DNA from: Anthracocystis setariae
Lineage: Eukaryota > Basidiomycota > Ustilaginomycetes > Ustilaginales > Ustilaginaceae
DNA: 64,000 nt
NCBI GenBank assembly: GCA_928724745.1
Contig: CAKMXJ010000006.1
Coordinates: 558,001 to 622,000, forward strand
Reading direction: 5' to 3'
The number at the start of each line of letters is the position of its first letter. The stretch's first letter is position 1. The position numbers were made by a program, and so were the translations under genes. Shown here piece after piece: positions 29,514-40,900 of this stretch. Under the pieces are notes generated by a model. That model had not been told where the DNA came from. It did no database searches and was given only the letters and a program-made list of their open reading frames with translations.

Positions 29514-32333
29514 ATGCGCAGTTCATTCGGAGCTCTTCTGATTCCCAGCACTTTCTCCACCGTCGGCTCATCCGCACGGCGATCGGTTCTTCCGACTTTG
29601 AACGCTCGGTCTGCGCTTCAACGATACATACAGCCATCCCGCACTACGAGCCAGGCAGCAAGTTTATCCAGCTCCACCACTTCTCTGGGACTTAGATTCG
29701 GGCGACCCGACGCTTGCCCAACAGTTGGCGACCGTTGTTCCACCATGGCTGCGTCTCAAGAGTCCGTGTCGCTTCCTGACATCATCGTCGTCAAGAAACT
29801 CGAGGTCCGCATGATCGTCGGTGTCGACAATTGGGAACGAGTCCAAGCTCAGACGGTTACGATTGATGCCCGCGTCCACACCGACGTTTCCAAGGCTGGC
29901 AAGTCGGATCACCTGCCATACAGCATCCATTATGGCATCCTCGTCAAGCAGCTTGAGGCGCACTGTGCCTCACATCGCTACCGCAGTCTCGAGGCGCTCG
30001 CCGAAGGTCTCGCCAAGATCTGTATCTTCGTACTTCACGCTCCCAAGGTCACCCTCAACGTGGAGAAACCACGCTCGCTCCTCCATGCCGCATCTGCTGG
30101 CGTTCAGATCGCCCGCACACCAGCTGACTACATGCTTGGCGATGTCTACCCTGTCCCCGCGGAAATCGAACCTGTCGAGCACCTGGATGAGCTCCGACTT
30201 TCCCCATCTTCCGTTCTGGCGCTCGATGACAAGGTCATCGTCCGCGATCTCATCATCAACACCATCATCGGCGTCAATCCATGGGAAAGGGAGGACAAGC
30301 AGAATGTCAAACTCAACATTGTTGTGTATTCTGGCCTGTCTCGCGCCAAACAGGCTTCGAACCCTTCCGCCGCCGCCGATGTGGTCAACAAGCAACACAA
30401 CTATCGAACCATCGTGCGCAGCATCTCGGCGTACGTAGAGTCCAGCTCCTATAAGACCGTAGAGAGTCTGGCTACTTCGATTGCTAGAGTCGCTGTGCTG
30501 CAGAACAAAGTCGAAAGGGTCCGCGTCAGTGTCGACAAGCCAAGCGCCATCATGTTTGCTGCAAGCGCCGGTGTCGAGGTGGAACGCACCCGCGAGTTCT
30601 TCGAGCAGGAGGCTGCCCAGGAGGAGCTTCAGCTACGCTCACACAACCGTGCTTCATCTACACCCGACAGTCCTGCGCTGACTTCAACCGTCCCCACAAG
30701 CTCCAAAATGTCTGTCCAGCAGACTGCAAACTCCGGCAACGCTTCCACAAGCAAGTCTACCTTCGACCATCAGGACTGGCATGTTGCCGCCATCGCTCTC
30801 GGCTCCAACGTGGGTGATCGTGCGGCCAATATCGAGGCAGCGGTGCAGGCACTCAGTGAAGCTGAGGACTGCATACTTGTCGACACCAGCTTCTTGTACG
30901 AGACGGAGCCCATGTACATGCTCGACCAGCCAAACTTCCTCAACGCAGCCTGTCGAATCGCCACTAAATTGAGCCCGCACGACTTGCTCTCTCTCACACA
31001 ATCCATCGAGGTCAAGCTTGGACGAGACAAGACTGGAGTTCCCGAGAAAGGTCCACGTTCGGTAGATCTCGACATCTTGCTCTACGATAATGTGGAAATC
31101 GATGATGCACCCCGACTTGTGATCCCTCACCCCGGCATCAAGGAGCGCGAGTTCGTCCTCGAGCCACTCAAAGACATTCTTCCAGACTTCGAACACCCCA
31201 CCTACTCGCGCACCATGTCGCAGCTCCTCATCATGTTGCAAAAGGCTCCCGACTACGAGCCAAGCGGGATCAAAAAGGTGCTTCCCATCCCCTCACCGAG
31301 CACAAGGGCGTTAAAGCCGTCCGCAGATACCACCATGTGGACATGGGGATCCAAGACTTTCATCATGGGCATCATCAATGCCACTCCCGACTCTTTCTCA
31401 GATGGAGGCGACAATCTCGTTGCCGACAACGCGCTTCGATCCGCCAAAGCAATGGTGCAGCACGGTGTCGATGTCATCGACATTGGCGGTATGAGCACAG
31501 CTCCCAATGCCGTAGAGGTTGATGCAGAAGAGGAGACGAAGCGGGTAGTATCGGTCATCAAGGCGATCCGTGACCAAGGCATCACCGTCCCGATCTCAGT
31601 CGATACCTTCCGCGCTTCCGTGGCTGAAGCGGCGCTCGTAGCCGGCGCTGATATGATCAACGACGTTTCGGGAGGCGAGAGGGATCCAGCTATCCTGGAG
31701 GTAGCCAAGACATGGAAGTGTCCGTACATCCTGATGCACATGCGAGGCGACAGCAAGACTATGAACGGTCTTGTCTCGTACGAGGGTGGTGATGTCGTCG
31801 CTGGCGTGCGTGCCGAGCTTGAGATGCGTCTCGATCGAGCTCTCAGAGCGGGCGTACGTCGTTGGAATATTGTGCTGGACCCTGGTATCGGATTCGCTAA
31901 AGACAGTGCAGGCAATTTGTCGCTGTTGCGCGACCTGTCCAGATTGACGGTGGCCGAATCGGTGGCCAAATCCAACAAGGGCAGAGGCCTCGCCTACTCT
32001 GGCGCTACAACGCCAGCACGGGATCGCTCCGGTACCCAACCGCTCTCGCCAGCCTTGCTCAACGCAACATTTACACAGAGCGATGCCCAGTCGATTTTGG
32101 ACTCGATTACGAGGCCGTGCTGCTCGCTCGTCTCCTTCCCTACCTTGATCGGGGTATCGCGCAAGAAGTTCCTCGGCCACATTACGGGTAAGCAGGATCC
32201 AAAGGAGCGAGTATACGCCACTGCCGCCGCTTGCACTGCCGCCATCGCAGCTGGTGCCGACGTTCTCAGAGTCCACGATGTCGAGCAGATTAGAGATGTA
32301 GCCGTCACATCGGATGCCATCTACCGCGGATGA
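29514..32333 (+). CDS. FOL1: Trifunctional folate synthesis protein (DHNA, HPPK, DHPS)
   Basis: A single exon of 939 residues. Residues 1-77 are rich in Ser/Arg/Thr and poor in acid, like a mitochondrial presequence. Two dihydroneopterin-aldolase-type units follow (about 84-200 from SLPDIIVVKKLEVRMIVGVDNWE; about 235-355 from DKVIVRDLIINTIIGVNPWE). HPPK spans about 420-562 (IALGSNVGDR, ETEPMY, GPRSVDLDILLYD, IPHPGIKEREFVLEPL). Dihydropteroate synthase spans about 615-935 (GIINATPDSFSDGG, IDIGGMSTAP, SVDTFRASVAEAAL, MINDVSGG, DPGIGFAK, GVSRKKFLG, RVHDVEQIRDVA). Together they convert dihydroneopterin and p-aminobenzoate to dihydropteroate. DHPS is the sulfonamide target. A second ATG at 29745 in a good context (CACCATGG) would give a form without the presequence. 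Confidence 0.96.
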   Translation: MRSSFGALLIPSTFSTVGSSARRSVLPTLNARSALQRYIQPSRTTSQAASLSSSTTSLGLRFGRPDACPTVGDRCSTMAASQESVSLPDIIVVKKLEVRMIVGVDNWERVQAQTVTIDARVHTDVSKAGKSDHLPYSIHYGILVKQLEAHCASHRYRSLEALAEGLAKICIFVLHAPKVTLNVEKPRSLLHAASAGVQIARTPADYMLGDVYPVPAEIEPVEHLDELRLSPSSVLALDDKVIVRDLIINTIIGVNPWEREDKQNVKLNIVVYSGLSRAKQASNPSAAADVVNKQHNYRTIVRSISAYVESSSYKTVESLATSIARVAVLQNKVERVRVSVDKPSAIMFAASAGVEVERTREFFEQEAAQEELQLRSHNRASSTPDSPALTSTVPTSSKMSVQQTANSGNASTSKSTFDHQDWHVAAIALGSNVGDRAANIEAAVQALSEAEDCILVDTSFLYETEPMYMLDQPNFLNAACRIATKLSPHDLLSLTQSIEVKLGRDKTGVPEKGPRSVDLDILLYDNVEIDDAPRLVIPHPGIKEREFVLEPLKDILPDFEHPTYSRTMSQLLIMLQKAPDYEPSGIKKVLPIPSPSTRALKPSADTTMWTWGSKTFIMGIINATPDSFSDGGDNLVADNALRSAKAMVQHGVDVIDIGGMSTAPNAVEVDAEEETKRVVSVIKAIRDQGITVPISVDTFRASVAEAALVAGADMINDVSGGERDPAILEVAKTWKCPYILMHMRGDSKTMNGLVSYEGGDVVAGVRAELEMRLDRALRAGVRRWNIVLDPGIGFAKDSAGNLSLLRDLSRLTVAESVAKSNKGRGLAYSGATTPARDRSGTQPLSPALLNATFTQSDAQSILDSITRPCCSLVSFPTLIGVSRKKFLGHITGKQDPKERVYATAAACTAAIAAGADVLRVHDVEQIRDVAVTSDAIYRG

Positions 32334-32518
32334 CATGTATAGAGATCCGTCATGTTTTCAACACGAATCAGACGACAGCTTCAACGCTGCGGGTTTTTCA
32401 ATGTATCGGGGATTGGGCCAGAGCTACAAATACAGTCTCCTTCGACTTGCGAAATGGAGATAACGAGATGCTATTGTCCTTGAGCGTTCAAGCTTGCGAA
32501 TCTGGGTCGATGACACTT

Positions 32519-32912
32519 TTACTGTTGCTCGGGGGCCTTTTCCGGCATGGTGGATGCGTCCTGTGCCAAAGTGAAATGAAAGCGTCAAACGAGACGAGGT
32601 GTACTGTCAGTAAGGTCTCGCCCTTTTCTCCAACCGCATCTCTCCACAAAGAGAACTTACCTGAAGTTGAGCGGCGGTTCGTTGGGCGGGATCCTTGGGC
32701 TCGACAAGATGCATCTTTTCGCCAATCTTGTGAACCTTTTCCTTGATACCTGCGATTCCGGTGGAGTTCTCGCGGCGATGATTGCGCTTTGCTTGAGCTT
32801 GCTGGGCCTCGATCTGCTTTTCGATCCTTCGCTCTTCCCAACCGGGCGGGCCTTCTGGTGCTTTGCCTGGTCGGATGACAGATGGTTGGATTGGCTTGTT
32901 TACGGTCGCCAT
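32519..32912 (-). CDS. Small conserved-looking hydrophilic protein, 2 exons
   Basis: Exon 1 is 32912-32661 and exon 2 is 32560-32519, joined in phase 0 across a 100-bp intron (GTAAGT donor, CACAG acceptor), giving 97 residues: start MATVNKPIQPSVIRPGKAPE, end MPEKAPEQQ. It is charged and soluble, with a PPGWEERRIEKQIEAQQAQAK helix-forming segment and GIKEKVHKIGEKMHLVEPKD. No signal peptide or membrane helix is present and I do not recognise a family. The clean splice sites and start support a real gene. It is convergent with FOL1 (185 bp apart). Confidence 0.68.
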
Positions 32913-35554
32913 GATGTTGAGAGTAGCTTTGTTTGTTGTCGTTGATGGATATCAAGATTGAATGATGAGGAACGAAGATAGACCCCCACACTGATCCAGG
33001 GAAGAGTCTGCTGCCTGTCTTGGCCAGGCCAAGTTCGGGGTCCTCGGATGCACGCATCGTGTTGCCAATTGATAGGTCCTTCAAATTCAGCTGCAGGATG
33101 AGGCAATGCCGCTTGTGTGAAATTGCAAGAAGGGGTTCGAGTAAATCGCCGATCATGAAACCTCTTAAAGCCGATCTTATAAATTCACCGTTCAACCTGG
33201 GTATTGGCCAAGATCCACATTTATTGCAGCTGGCACGAGCACGGACGCTTGCAATCTTCACTACACTTACGTTTTGCGGTCATCAACCGGGGCGAAAGCG
33301 CGGCGACAGAAGGAGCTTGCATTCTTCGCTCGGGGTGCCGCAACAAGTGTGACAGCATCGCTCGCTGCCATTGTTTTGTCGGGCTAGTCGTACTGGGAGC
33401 GGGAAATGGGGGCTACACAAGGTTCATTGCCTGCAACACATCTCGCCCGCCGGCTTTTTCGCAAAGTGGGATCTAAGAAAGGCTTGCTGGTGTGGAATGG
33501 AGCTGTAATCATGCTCGCATCTGTGCGTTGATCGCCGAATGTGTGTGGGGTACTGTAATGTGCGGTAAGCCTACGAGCAGAACATCGCCTATCCTCTCCG
33601 TCTCATGCGAAGAGGCGAAATCAACCACAGTGGGTTTGATGTGGCTTGCAAACACCGATCGATGCGGATCATCCATCAATCAACCACCCGAAGAGCAAGC
33701 AGAGCAACCGGAAAGTACTCGAGCGTCCGAGGTCACCTGGCGTGGAAGTATATCAGCATCGTAGCGAACAGCGCAGGATCAATGATCCCCCTTTAGCTCC
33801 TTCAGATCCCTGTTCAGTCTTCCACCAATTTCTCTGCACCATACATTCGATCCTCTTTGAACCTTCAGTACTCAAGATATCCATCGATGTAAGTCCGATT
33901 CTCTTCCGCAGGAGCAAGGTCCGACAGCCAGCTCGAGCGCCAGCAACGTGCGCGTCCCATCTCGTTCGCCGATTGAGTCGAGCGGGAAGGGCTCCTGTCA
34001 CAAGTGAGACCAGGTGGCACAGCTCGTCGACCGAATTCGTCCGAAAAGATCGATGCCTACTTGCGACCAGGGGTGATGAGGTCAATTACATTCCCTTTGC
34101 AGAGGTTGCGGAGCCCCGAATCAATGGAACCATCCAGCTTGCTCGATTGATTCGTCCGAGTCTCAGACGTGCGGGTAGGAAACAAAGGCAAAGGGCACGG
34201 CCTCGAGAAGGGAGACCCACGTCCGTGGGCTTTGTCCGTCGGCGCCTGCCGATGCAACTTGCCCAAACCTGCATGTCTCTCACCTCTTGCGTTCCCCGCA
34301 CTTTGTCGGAGAGGACCGTTGCTTGCAGATGGCCGTCGCTTCTTTTCTGCCGCCCAACATGCGCTTCGTGCTTACTACTTTTGGATTCGGCCGCTTATGA
34401 GCGAAGAGCCAAGAAGAAGCAAAAGCTTGTTGCAGAGCATATGGATGTGGATGCCGATACTCACGTTTGCAGAGCAATGTCCGTCCAGAAGCATCGTCAG
34501 TGTCTCCAAATTTGCCGAACGCCCTGGCTGATTAGGCTCGGGCGCAGAAGCTCGGGTGATCCGCAAGTCGGAGGGGAGAGAAGGCATCATCACAACGCTG
34601 CGTCGCCTTTGTCATGTCATTTCCCCGTCTTGCTCATAATCGAGCGTCCTTGACGTCAAGGTGGGGAGCCAGCACAACAGAACATCGACGCTCGACAACG
34701 ATATTACTGTACTGCTTCGGATGGGGGAAAGCCAAACATGGGAAGCGAGCGGCGCCCTTCGATGCTCGTGAGATTCCGCCTTGTCGGCGAATCCGTTCGA
34801 TCCTTACTTCCAGTTCGATGGCTACACGCAGTCTGCACGCACGCCAGCTTTTGGTGGGGCGGCAGCTTGACTTTCGGGCATCGGCCGCACCGTCCGAAAA
34901 TAAAAATAATGTCAATGTTCCCCAGACGATGTTTCGCTTGCTGCTATACACTTCGCCCGTGCATGGCATGGCATGGCACCCCACCGGACAATTTCCGCCT
35001 CCACAAATTTAGGTCGTTGGGTCTCGCCTCTGCACTGTGTTGTGTCGCTGCGTTGTGGATCGAGTGGCCATCGCCTGTCACGTTTCTTTCCACTTCGCCG
35101 CACTCTCTGAGTGACATTCACCGCTCACCGGTGTCAGGATCACATCGTTTTAACCAAGGCGTGGATGAGCGGAGATTCGCCATCAGAGAGTGCGGGAGAG
35201 CTCGGAAAGACATAGCCCCAACTGCAGGCTCTACTGACAAAGTCAGCCACGAAACCGCAACGTGTAGTTTCGGTCTTCCAGTCGAGTGGCTCGCCGCACA
35301 GGCCAGGGGCGGAACTCGCCGTCTAGAATTCATCTTACTCACACAAGGCAAAAGTAAAATGCGTGGTAAACTGCCACGGCCTTTGCCTCGGAGTGCCAGT
35401 GCGGTGGGATCATCGTTGTGGAGCAGGCTTGGTCAGTCCCTGTCTTGAATGTCTGTCGCGGTTGATTGTGCCCGTGATGACCTGGCTCTGACGCTTCAGC
35501 CACTCTATTCTTGCACGCTTCCCTCAATCTGCCAGATAGATATAAACAAGAACC
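32913..35554. other. Gene-poor intergenic region upstream of formate dehydrogenase
   Basis: About 2.6 kb without a supportable gene. Frames at 33646-34653 and 34738-35448 are open on the plus strand but show no start context, domain or coding-like composition, so they were rejected. A TATA-like ATATAAAC lies about 15 bp before the FDH start codon. The region may serve as a long regulated promoter. Confidence 0.5.
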
Positions 35555-36831
35555 ATGCTTGCTCGCGCCAACCTTCTTCGCCAAAAAGTGCCCCGTCTCG
35601 CATCTTCCAAACGACTTTTTTCCACCACAAAGCCCAACATGGTTAAGGTAAGTAAAGTGATACAGTCCAGCTACACATCGCCGCCTGTCCCCGTATCCTT
35701 GCTAACCACCCATCTGTGTCATGCTCCTTCAACGTGCAGATTCTCGCTGTCCTTTACACTGCCGGCAAGTACGGTGAAGAGCAGCCTCGTCTGCTCGGTA
35801 CCGTTGAAAACAAGCTTGGTATCGCTGACTGGCTCAAACAGCAGGGTCACGAGTTCATTGTCACCGCCGACAAGGACGGACCGGACTCCGAGTTCCGCAA
35901 GCATGTCAAGGACGCCGAGATCGTCATCACCACCCCCTTCCACCCTGGTTATCTCACTGCTGAGGTGCTCGAGTCGGCCAAAAACCTCAAGTGCTGCATC
36001 ACCGCCGGTGTCGGCTCCGACCACGTCGACCTTGACGTTGCCAACAAGAAGAACATCGCCGTCTACGAGGTCACTGGCTCCAACGTCACCTCGGTTGCCG
36101 AGCACGCCGTTATGACCATCCTCGTCCTCGTTCGCAACTTCATCCCCGCTAACCGTCAGTATCTGGCCGGTGACTGGAACGTCGCCGAAGTGGCCCGTCA
36201 GTCTTATGACCTTGAGGGCAAGGTGGTCGGCACGCTTGGTTCGGGTCGCATCGGTTCGCGCATCCTCAAGCGCTTGAAGCCGTTTGACTGCGGCAAGCTC
36301 ACGTACTACGACTACCAGCGCAATGAAGCGCTCGAGAAAGAGACGGGTGCGGTGCGTGTCGAGGACCTCAAGCAGTTCTTGTCGGAACTCGATGTGCTCA
36401 CCATCAACTGCCCTCTGTACGAGGGCACCAAGGGTCTGATCGACGCCGAGAAGATCTCGTGGATGAAGAAGGGTGCCTTCATTGTCAACACGGCGCGTGG
36501 AGCAATTGTCAACTCGAAGGACATCGCTGCTGCGTTGGAGAGCGGACAGCTTGGAGGCTATGGTGGTGATGTTACAGAGCAGCAGCCTCCTCCCAAGGGC
36601 CACCCCTGGGCCACCATGTCGGCCAACCACGGTCTGCCATACAAGCATTCGACTGCTGGCAACGCAATGACACCGCACATCTCTGGTACCTCGATTGATG
36701 CGCAGGCTCGCTACGCTGCTGGTGTCAAGGAGATTCTCGAAAACTACTTTGGTGGCAAGCCCCAGACGCCGGTCAACATCATTGTGGAAAACGGAGACTA
36801 CGCGACCAAGGCTTACGGTCAGCGCAAGTGA
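35555..36831 (+). CDS. FDH1: NAD-dependent formate dehydrogenase, 2 exons
   Basis: Exon 1 is 35555-35647 and exon 2 is 35740-36831, joined in phase 0 (92-bp intron, GTAAGT donor, GTGCAG acceptor) to 394 residues. The D-2-hydroxyacid dehydrogenase fold is clear: [71 protein letters not shown], the NAD loop [37 protein letters not shown] with the substrate arginine (Arg284), [19 protein letters not shown] and the catalytic histidine in [12 protein letters not shown] (His344). It oxidises formate to CO2 with NAD+. The first 28 residues ([20 protein letters not shown] onward) resemble a mitochondrial presequence. The usual cytosolic start, MVKILAVLY, is preserved as an internal ATG at 35639, so dual localisation is possible. 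Confidence 0.96.
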
Positions 36832-37938
36832 ATTCGATGCTCAGTCTCAGTATAGCTTAGCCCCGTTGTCTTCTCGTATGTTTGTTCTGCTCTCTATGCA
36901 ATGGCTCTCTCTGCAATTATATAATATCAGTGAAGAGTAGTAGTAAAGTGACGTTCCTTTTTTTGGCACTGGTCGAGTTTATTTATCGACGATCTCACAA
37001 AGTAAGAGTTTTAAGAATAATAGCGACTGCCACCCTACGCGGCTACCAAGGACGCGACCTGGTAGGACTGCTCGAACACAATGGAACAGGACAGCCACTT
37101 TGGATGGAGGCTACCAGCCTGCAAGGATCGAAATTTTGCGGTTGTTGACCTTCTTGGCATCGTGGTACATGTGGTCAATAATGGAAACACAGATGGTCGG
37201 TGCTAGCAAGAGAAGGTCAACACGGTCAGGGCATCTTGGCGTTGGTTTGGGAGGTCGCGTAAAGCAAATTCGTACACAACGGACTCGAATAAAGTTGCGT
37301 CCAAAATGAAATCCTGTCGAGATTAATTGTGATTCGCTCACGGCCCTCTCGGATCGGTTGGCACACTGAGTAGAGTGTGAGTCGCAAGGCTTGCTCGAAT
37401 TTTTGTGTCAGCCTAAGTCTTGTCTCCACTCGAAAAGAAAGCGAGCCAACAAAGTTAGTAAGTACTGTAGTAGTAAAGGCGGCCTTTCCGTTGTCGGATC
37501 AGCCAGATCGGTGCCAATGCGTTGAACGCCACTCTCTGGTGCGCCGGACTGACCGACTTGTGACTGCCTAGCTTACCTATCGCGTCGCGGACAATATTAA
37601 TTTTGGGAAGCATACACTTCAACTCTCAACCAAATTAGACGTGCGTTCCTGCCTGCCTGCTTGCTTGCTTGCAGCTCATTTGCGCTTTCTGTCAGGTGAA
37701 GCCTCCATTTTTGCGTCCGTCCGGCGTTGACTCGCCACCTCTACCTCGTACCTCTGACACCAATCATTAGCTACCTGTTTGCGAAGTCTACCACTAGAGG
37801 GTGTCGAGCCTTGGGTCACATTCACTTTCGTCTCTCCTCGCCTCGCCTGACTCGAACGCAACATCGCCTTGCCTCCCACTCTCAGTTCGTCACTCACTTC
37901 CAACAACTGCCTCGAGCAACCCGAAGCCTGCAATTCAC
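36832..37938. other. Intergenic region between FDH and the Fun30-like gene
   Basis: About 1.1 kb without a gene. It starts AT-rich (probable FDH 3' end, with ATTATATAATATC near 36915) and includes a short TGCC/TTGC tandem stretch at about 37650-37673 and an AGTACTGTAGTAGTAA motif near 37461 of the kind also found at 61308. Confidence 0.5.
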
Positions 37939-40900
37939 ATGTCTTATGGTTACGACACCGACGATTCCATCGAACCTGCTACTCCTCAGAAGCCGCGCTT
38001 CCCGGACGCAACCGCCTCCCGTGTCATTTGTCTCGATTCCAGTCCCACCCTCGCTTCGCCAGCCAGAGCACCGTTGCACGCTTCGTCCTCCACCATGCCG
38101 GACAACAGCTTCCGCTCGGCCATGATTTCCGGCAATGGCTCCTCCATGGCTCGCACCGCGTTCACCTCTAATAGCCAAACCATCAACGGACACAGTGCAA
38201 GCTCCTCAACTACATCCAAGACCACCAACTCGTTCCGATCGAGCTTGGAACAGTTTAGATACGGAGCAAACGCTCCCAAACACCAAGCAGCTGCTTCGGA
38301 TCGAAGCTCTGATCTTTCCGAGCCTGATTCCTCCGCCGATGAAGAGCCAAGACCCAAGAAGCGCCGACTTGTCAGAGGTGGTGGTGCTCGTACACAGTCT
38401 CCCGATTCCTCTGACGATGGGCGCAGTCGAAAAGCGAAGCCCAGCTCAAGACCTCAATCAAAGCCGCATAGTGACGATGATGACCAGGATGATGTACGCC
38501 AAGTATCGCCGCCTCCTGCTCGAAAACCCGAAGTGACGGTGAGCAAATCGTCGATAACACCAGCATCAGCACCGGCACCCGTAGCACAGCCGTTGCCCAT
38601 TTCGGACCAAGAGCTGAAGGAAAAGGCGAGACGCATCATCAAGCTCAACCCTGTCCTCGAGCCTAAACATATTCTCGCTGCTTTGCGTCAGACTCGCGGC
38701 CACGTCGAAAAGACGCTTCAGCTACTATCCTCCAGACCGTCCGCCGTCACCACCAAAACTGTCACCTTGAAACCTGCCACCAACAATGTCCAGCGACCCA
38801 CGCAGAGCACGCTTGCTTCTCGGCCTAGTCAGAATGGTGCATCGCAAGCACCAAGGCACAACAGCACGAGCGCCCCTGGTTCCCGGTCTTCTACTCCGTC
38901 GCTTTCGCGAACTTCCTCCCAGACGGCAGTGACACAACCAGCGCTTGTCAAGAAGCCTGTGCGAGAAACTGTCGACATCAGCTCCGACGACGATTCCGAA
39001 GGCGAAGACCGCGAAGAGAAGGAAGAGCGCTCCGCCGTCAAGTGGTTCAATTTAGCCGATGCCAGCGCCCTCATGGACACCACCAACTGTTCCGCGCAGC
39101 AGGCTGAAACCATCATCTCGCTGCGACCTTTCCGCGATGCCGACGATATCGAGCACAAGCTCAGCAACAAGTCTGCCAAGGGCGTGACGCCAAGATTGTT
39201 CAACAATTGCAGAGATCTCATGGCAGGTTACTATGAAGTCGACGAGGTGCTAGCTCGATGCGAAAAGATCGGACAGGAGCTAAGCGAAGCCATGGCTTCT
39301 TGGTTGCCAGAAGCGAGTCAGAACGTCTCCAGATTGGCATCACCCGCTATCACCGCGTCCGCCAATCCATCCGTGGCAGGTTCCCGCGAAAGTACCCCTG
39401 CAAGTACGCTCAACCTGTCCAGCATCAAGAAGGGTGGCTCGACCACCGACAAGTTCTACCTCGAGGAGCAACCACGTTTGTTGGCAGAGGGTGTCAAACT
39501 CAAGGATTACCAGCTGGTTGGTGTCAATTGGCTCAACCTCCTCTACCGCAAGAAGACCAGTTGCATCTTGGCTGATGAGATGGGTCTGGGCAAGACCGCA
39601 CAGGTGATTGCTTTTTTCGCCCAGCTCAAAGACATGGGTATACGCGGCCCTCATTTGGTGGTGGCGCCGAGCTCAGTTCTCGAGAATTGGGATCGCGAGT
39701 TCCGCTTCTTCGCTCCCTCAATCAACGTCCGCAAGTACTACGGCTCGATGAAGGATCGCGTCGAGCTGAGAGAAGAGCTCGCCGAGGATCAAGACCTCGA
39801 GGTCATCCTCACCACGTACGACATGGCTGCAGGAGGACCTCAGGATCAAAGCTTCTTGAGGAAGTTCGGTCGACGAGGGTGTGGTCGCAACGACTGTCAA
39901 TCGAACTGCGATGAGCGCGGATGCCGTGCTGGTGGATACGAAGTCTGTGTCTTTGACGAGGGCCACGTGCTCAAGAACCGCAAGTCGCAAAAGTATGAAA
40001 AGCTTCTCAAGATCAAGACACGTTGGCGACTGCTGCTAACGGGTACACCACTCCAGAACAATTTGCAGGAGCTCGTGTCCCTTCTCAACTTCATCATGCC
40101 CGACTACTTTTCAGGGGCGGAAGAGGCGCTCGGCGCCATCTTCAAGGTTAAGGCGGGTGGTCAGCAGAACCCACTTTCCAAGCAGAGAGTGGACCGCGCC
40201 AAGAAAATGATGCATCCGTTCGTGCTTCGTCGACTCAAGGATAAAGTGCTCACCGATCTCACCACCAAGACGATCCGAGTCGAATACTGCGACATGACGC
40301 CCGTGCAGCGCAAGATCTATGCGCAGGCGGTGGCGAGGACGAAACGGTTGGCCGAGGCCGAGGCTCAAGCCGACTCGGTCTCTGCTGCTGCTGGAAAGAG
40401 GGCAGCGGCAGCGAAAGGCGCCACTTCTAAAGAGAGCGGACACGTGCTCATGGAGTTGCGAAAGGCAGCCAACCATCCGCTGCTGACGAGAAGACTGTTT
40501 GACGAAGCCAAGATCGATGCCATGGCGCGAGACTTGATGAAGGAGCCCGATTACGCCGATTGCAACTTTGAGCATGTCAAGGAGGATCTGCGCATCAATA
40601 CCGATGCTCAGCTTTCGTTCTCGGCGCAATCGTACCCGGCCACGCGCAAGCACGTTCTGCCAGCCGCCGAATGGATGAACTCGGGCAAGATCCAGATGCT
40701 GCAAAAACTCATCCGCGAGATCCAGGCGAAAGGTGACCGGATCCTGATCTTCAGCCAGTTCACCATGGTGCTCGACATCCTGTGCGTCTGTCTGGAGCAC
40801 ATGGGCATCCAGTACGTTGGATTCACAGGTTCCACCCAAGTTGAGGATCGCCAGGTGTTGGTGGATCAGTTCACAAATGATCCGTCGATCACCGTGTTTC

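Noticed and set aside
33646..34653. 335-codon plus-strand frame
   Set aside because: Starts at a non-ATG codon, with Arg/Ser-biased composition, no domain and no splice-linked partner; likely chance in GC-rich noncoding DNA.
34738..35448. 236-codon plus-strand frame upstream of FDH
   Set aside because: No recognisable domain or coding-like composition; it lies where the FDH promoter must be.
35719..36678. 319-codon frame antisense to FDH
   Set aside because: Mirror frame caused by strong third-position GC bias of a highly expressed gene; the sense strand is unmistakable formate dehydrogenase.
37801..37938. Non-ATG N-terminal extension of the Fun30-like protein
   Set aside because: Frame opens with GTG and has no ATG before 37939.
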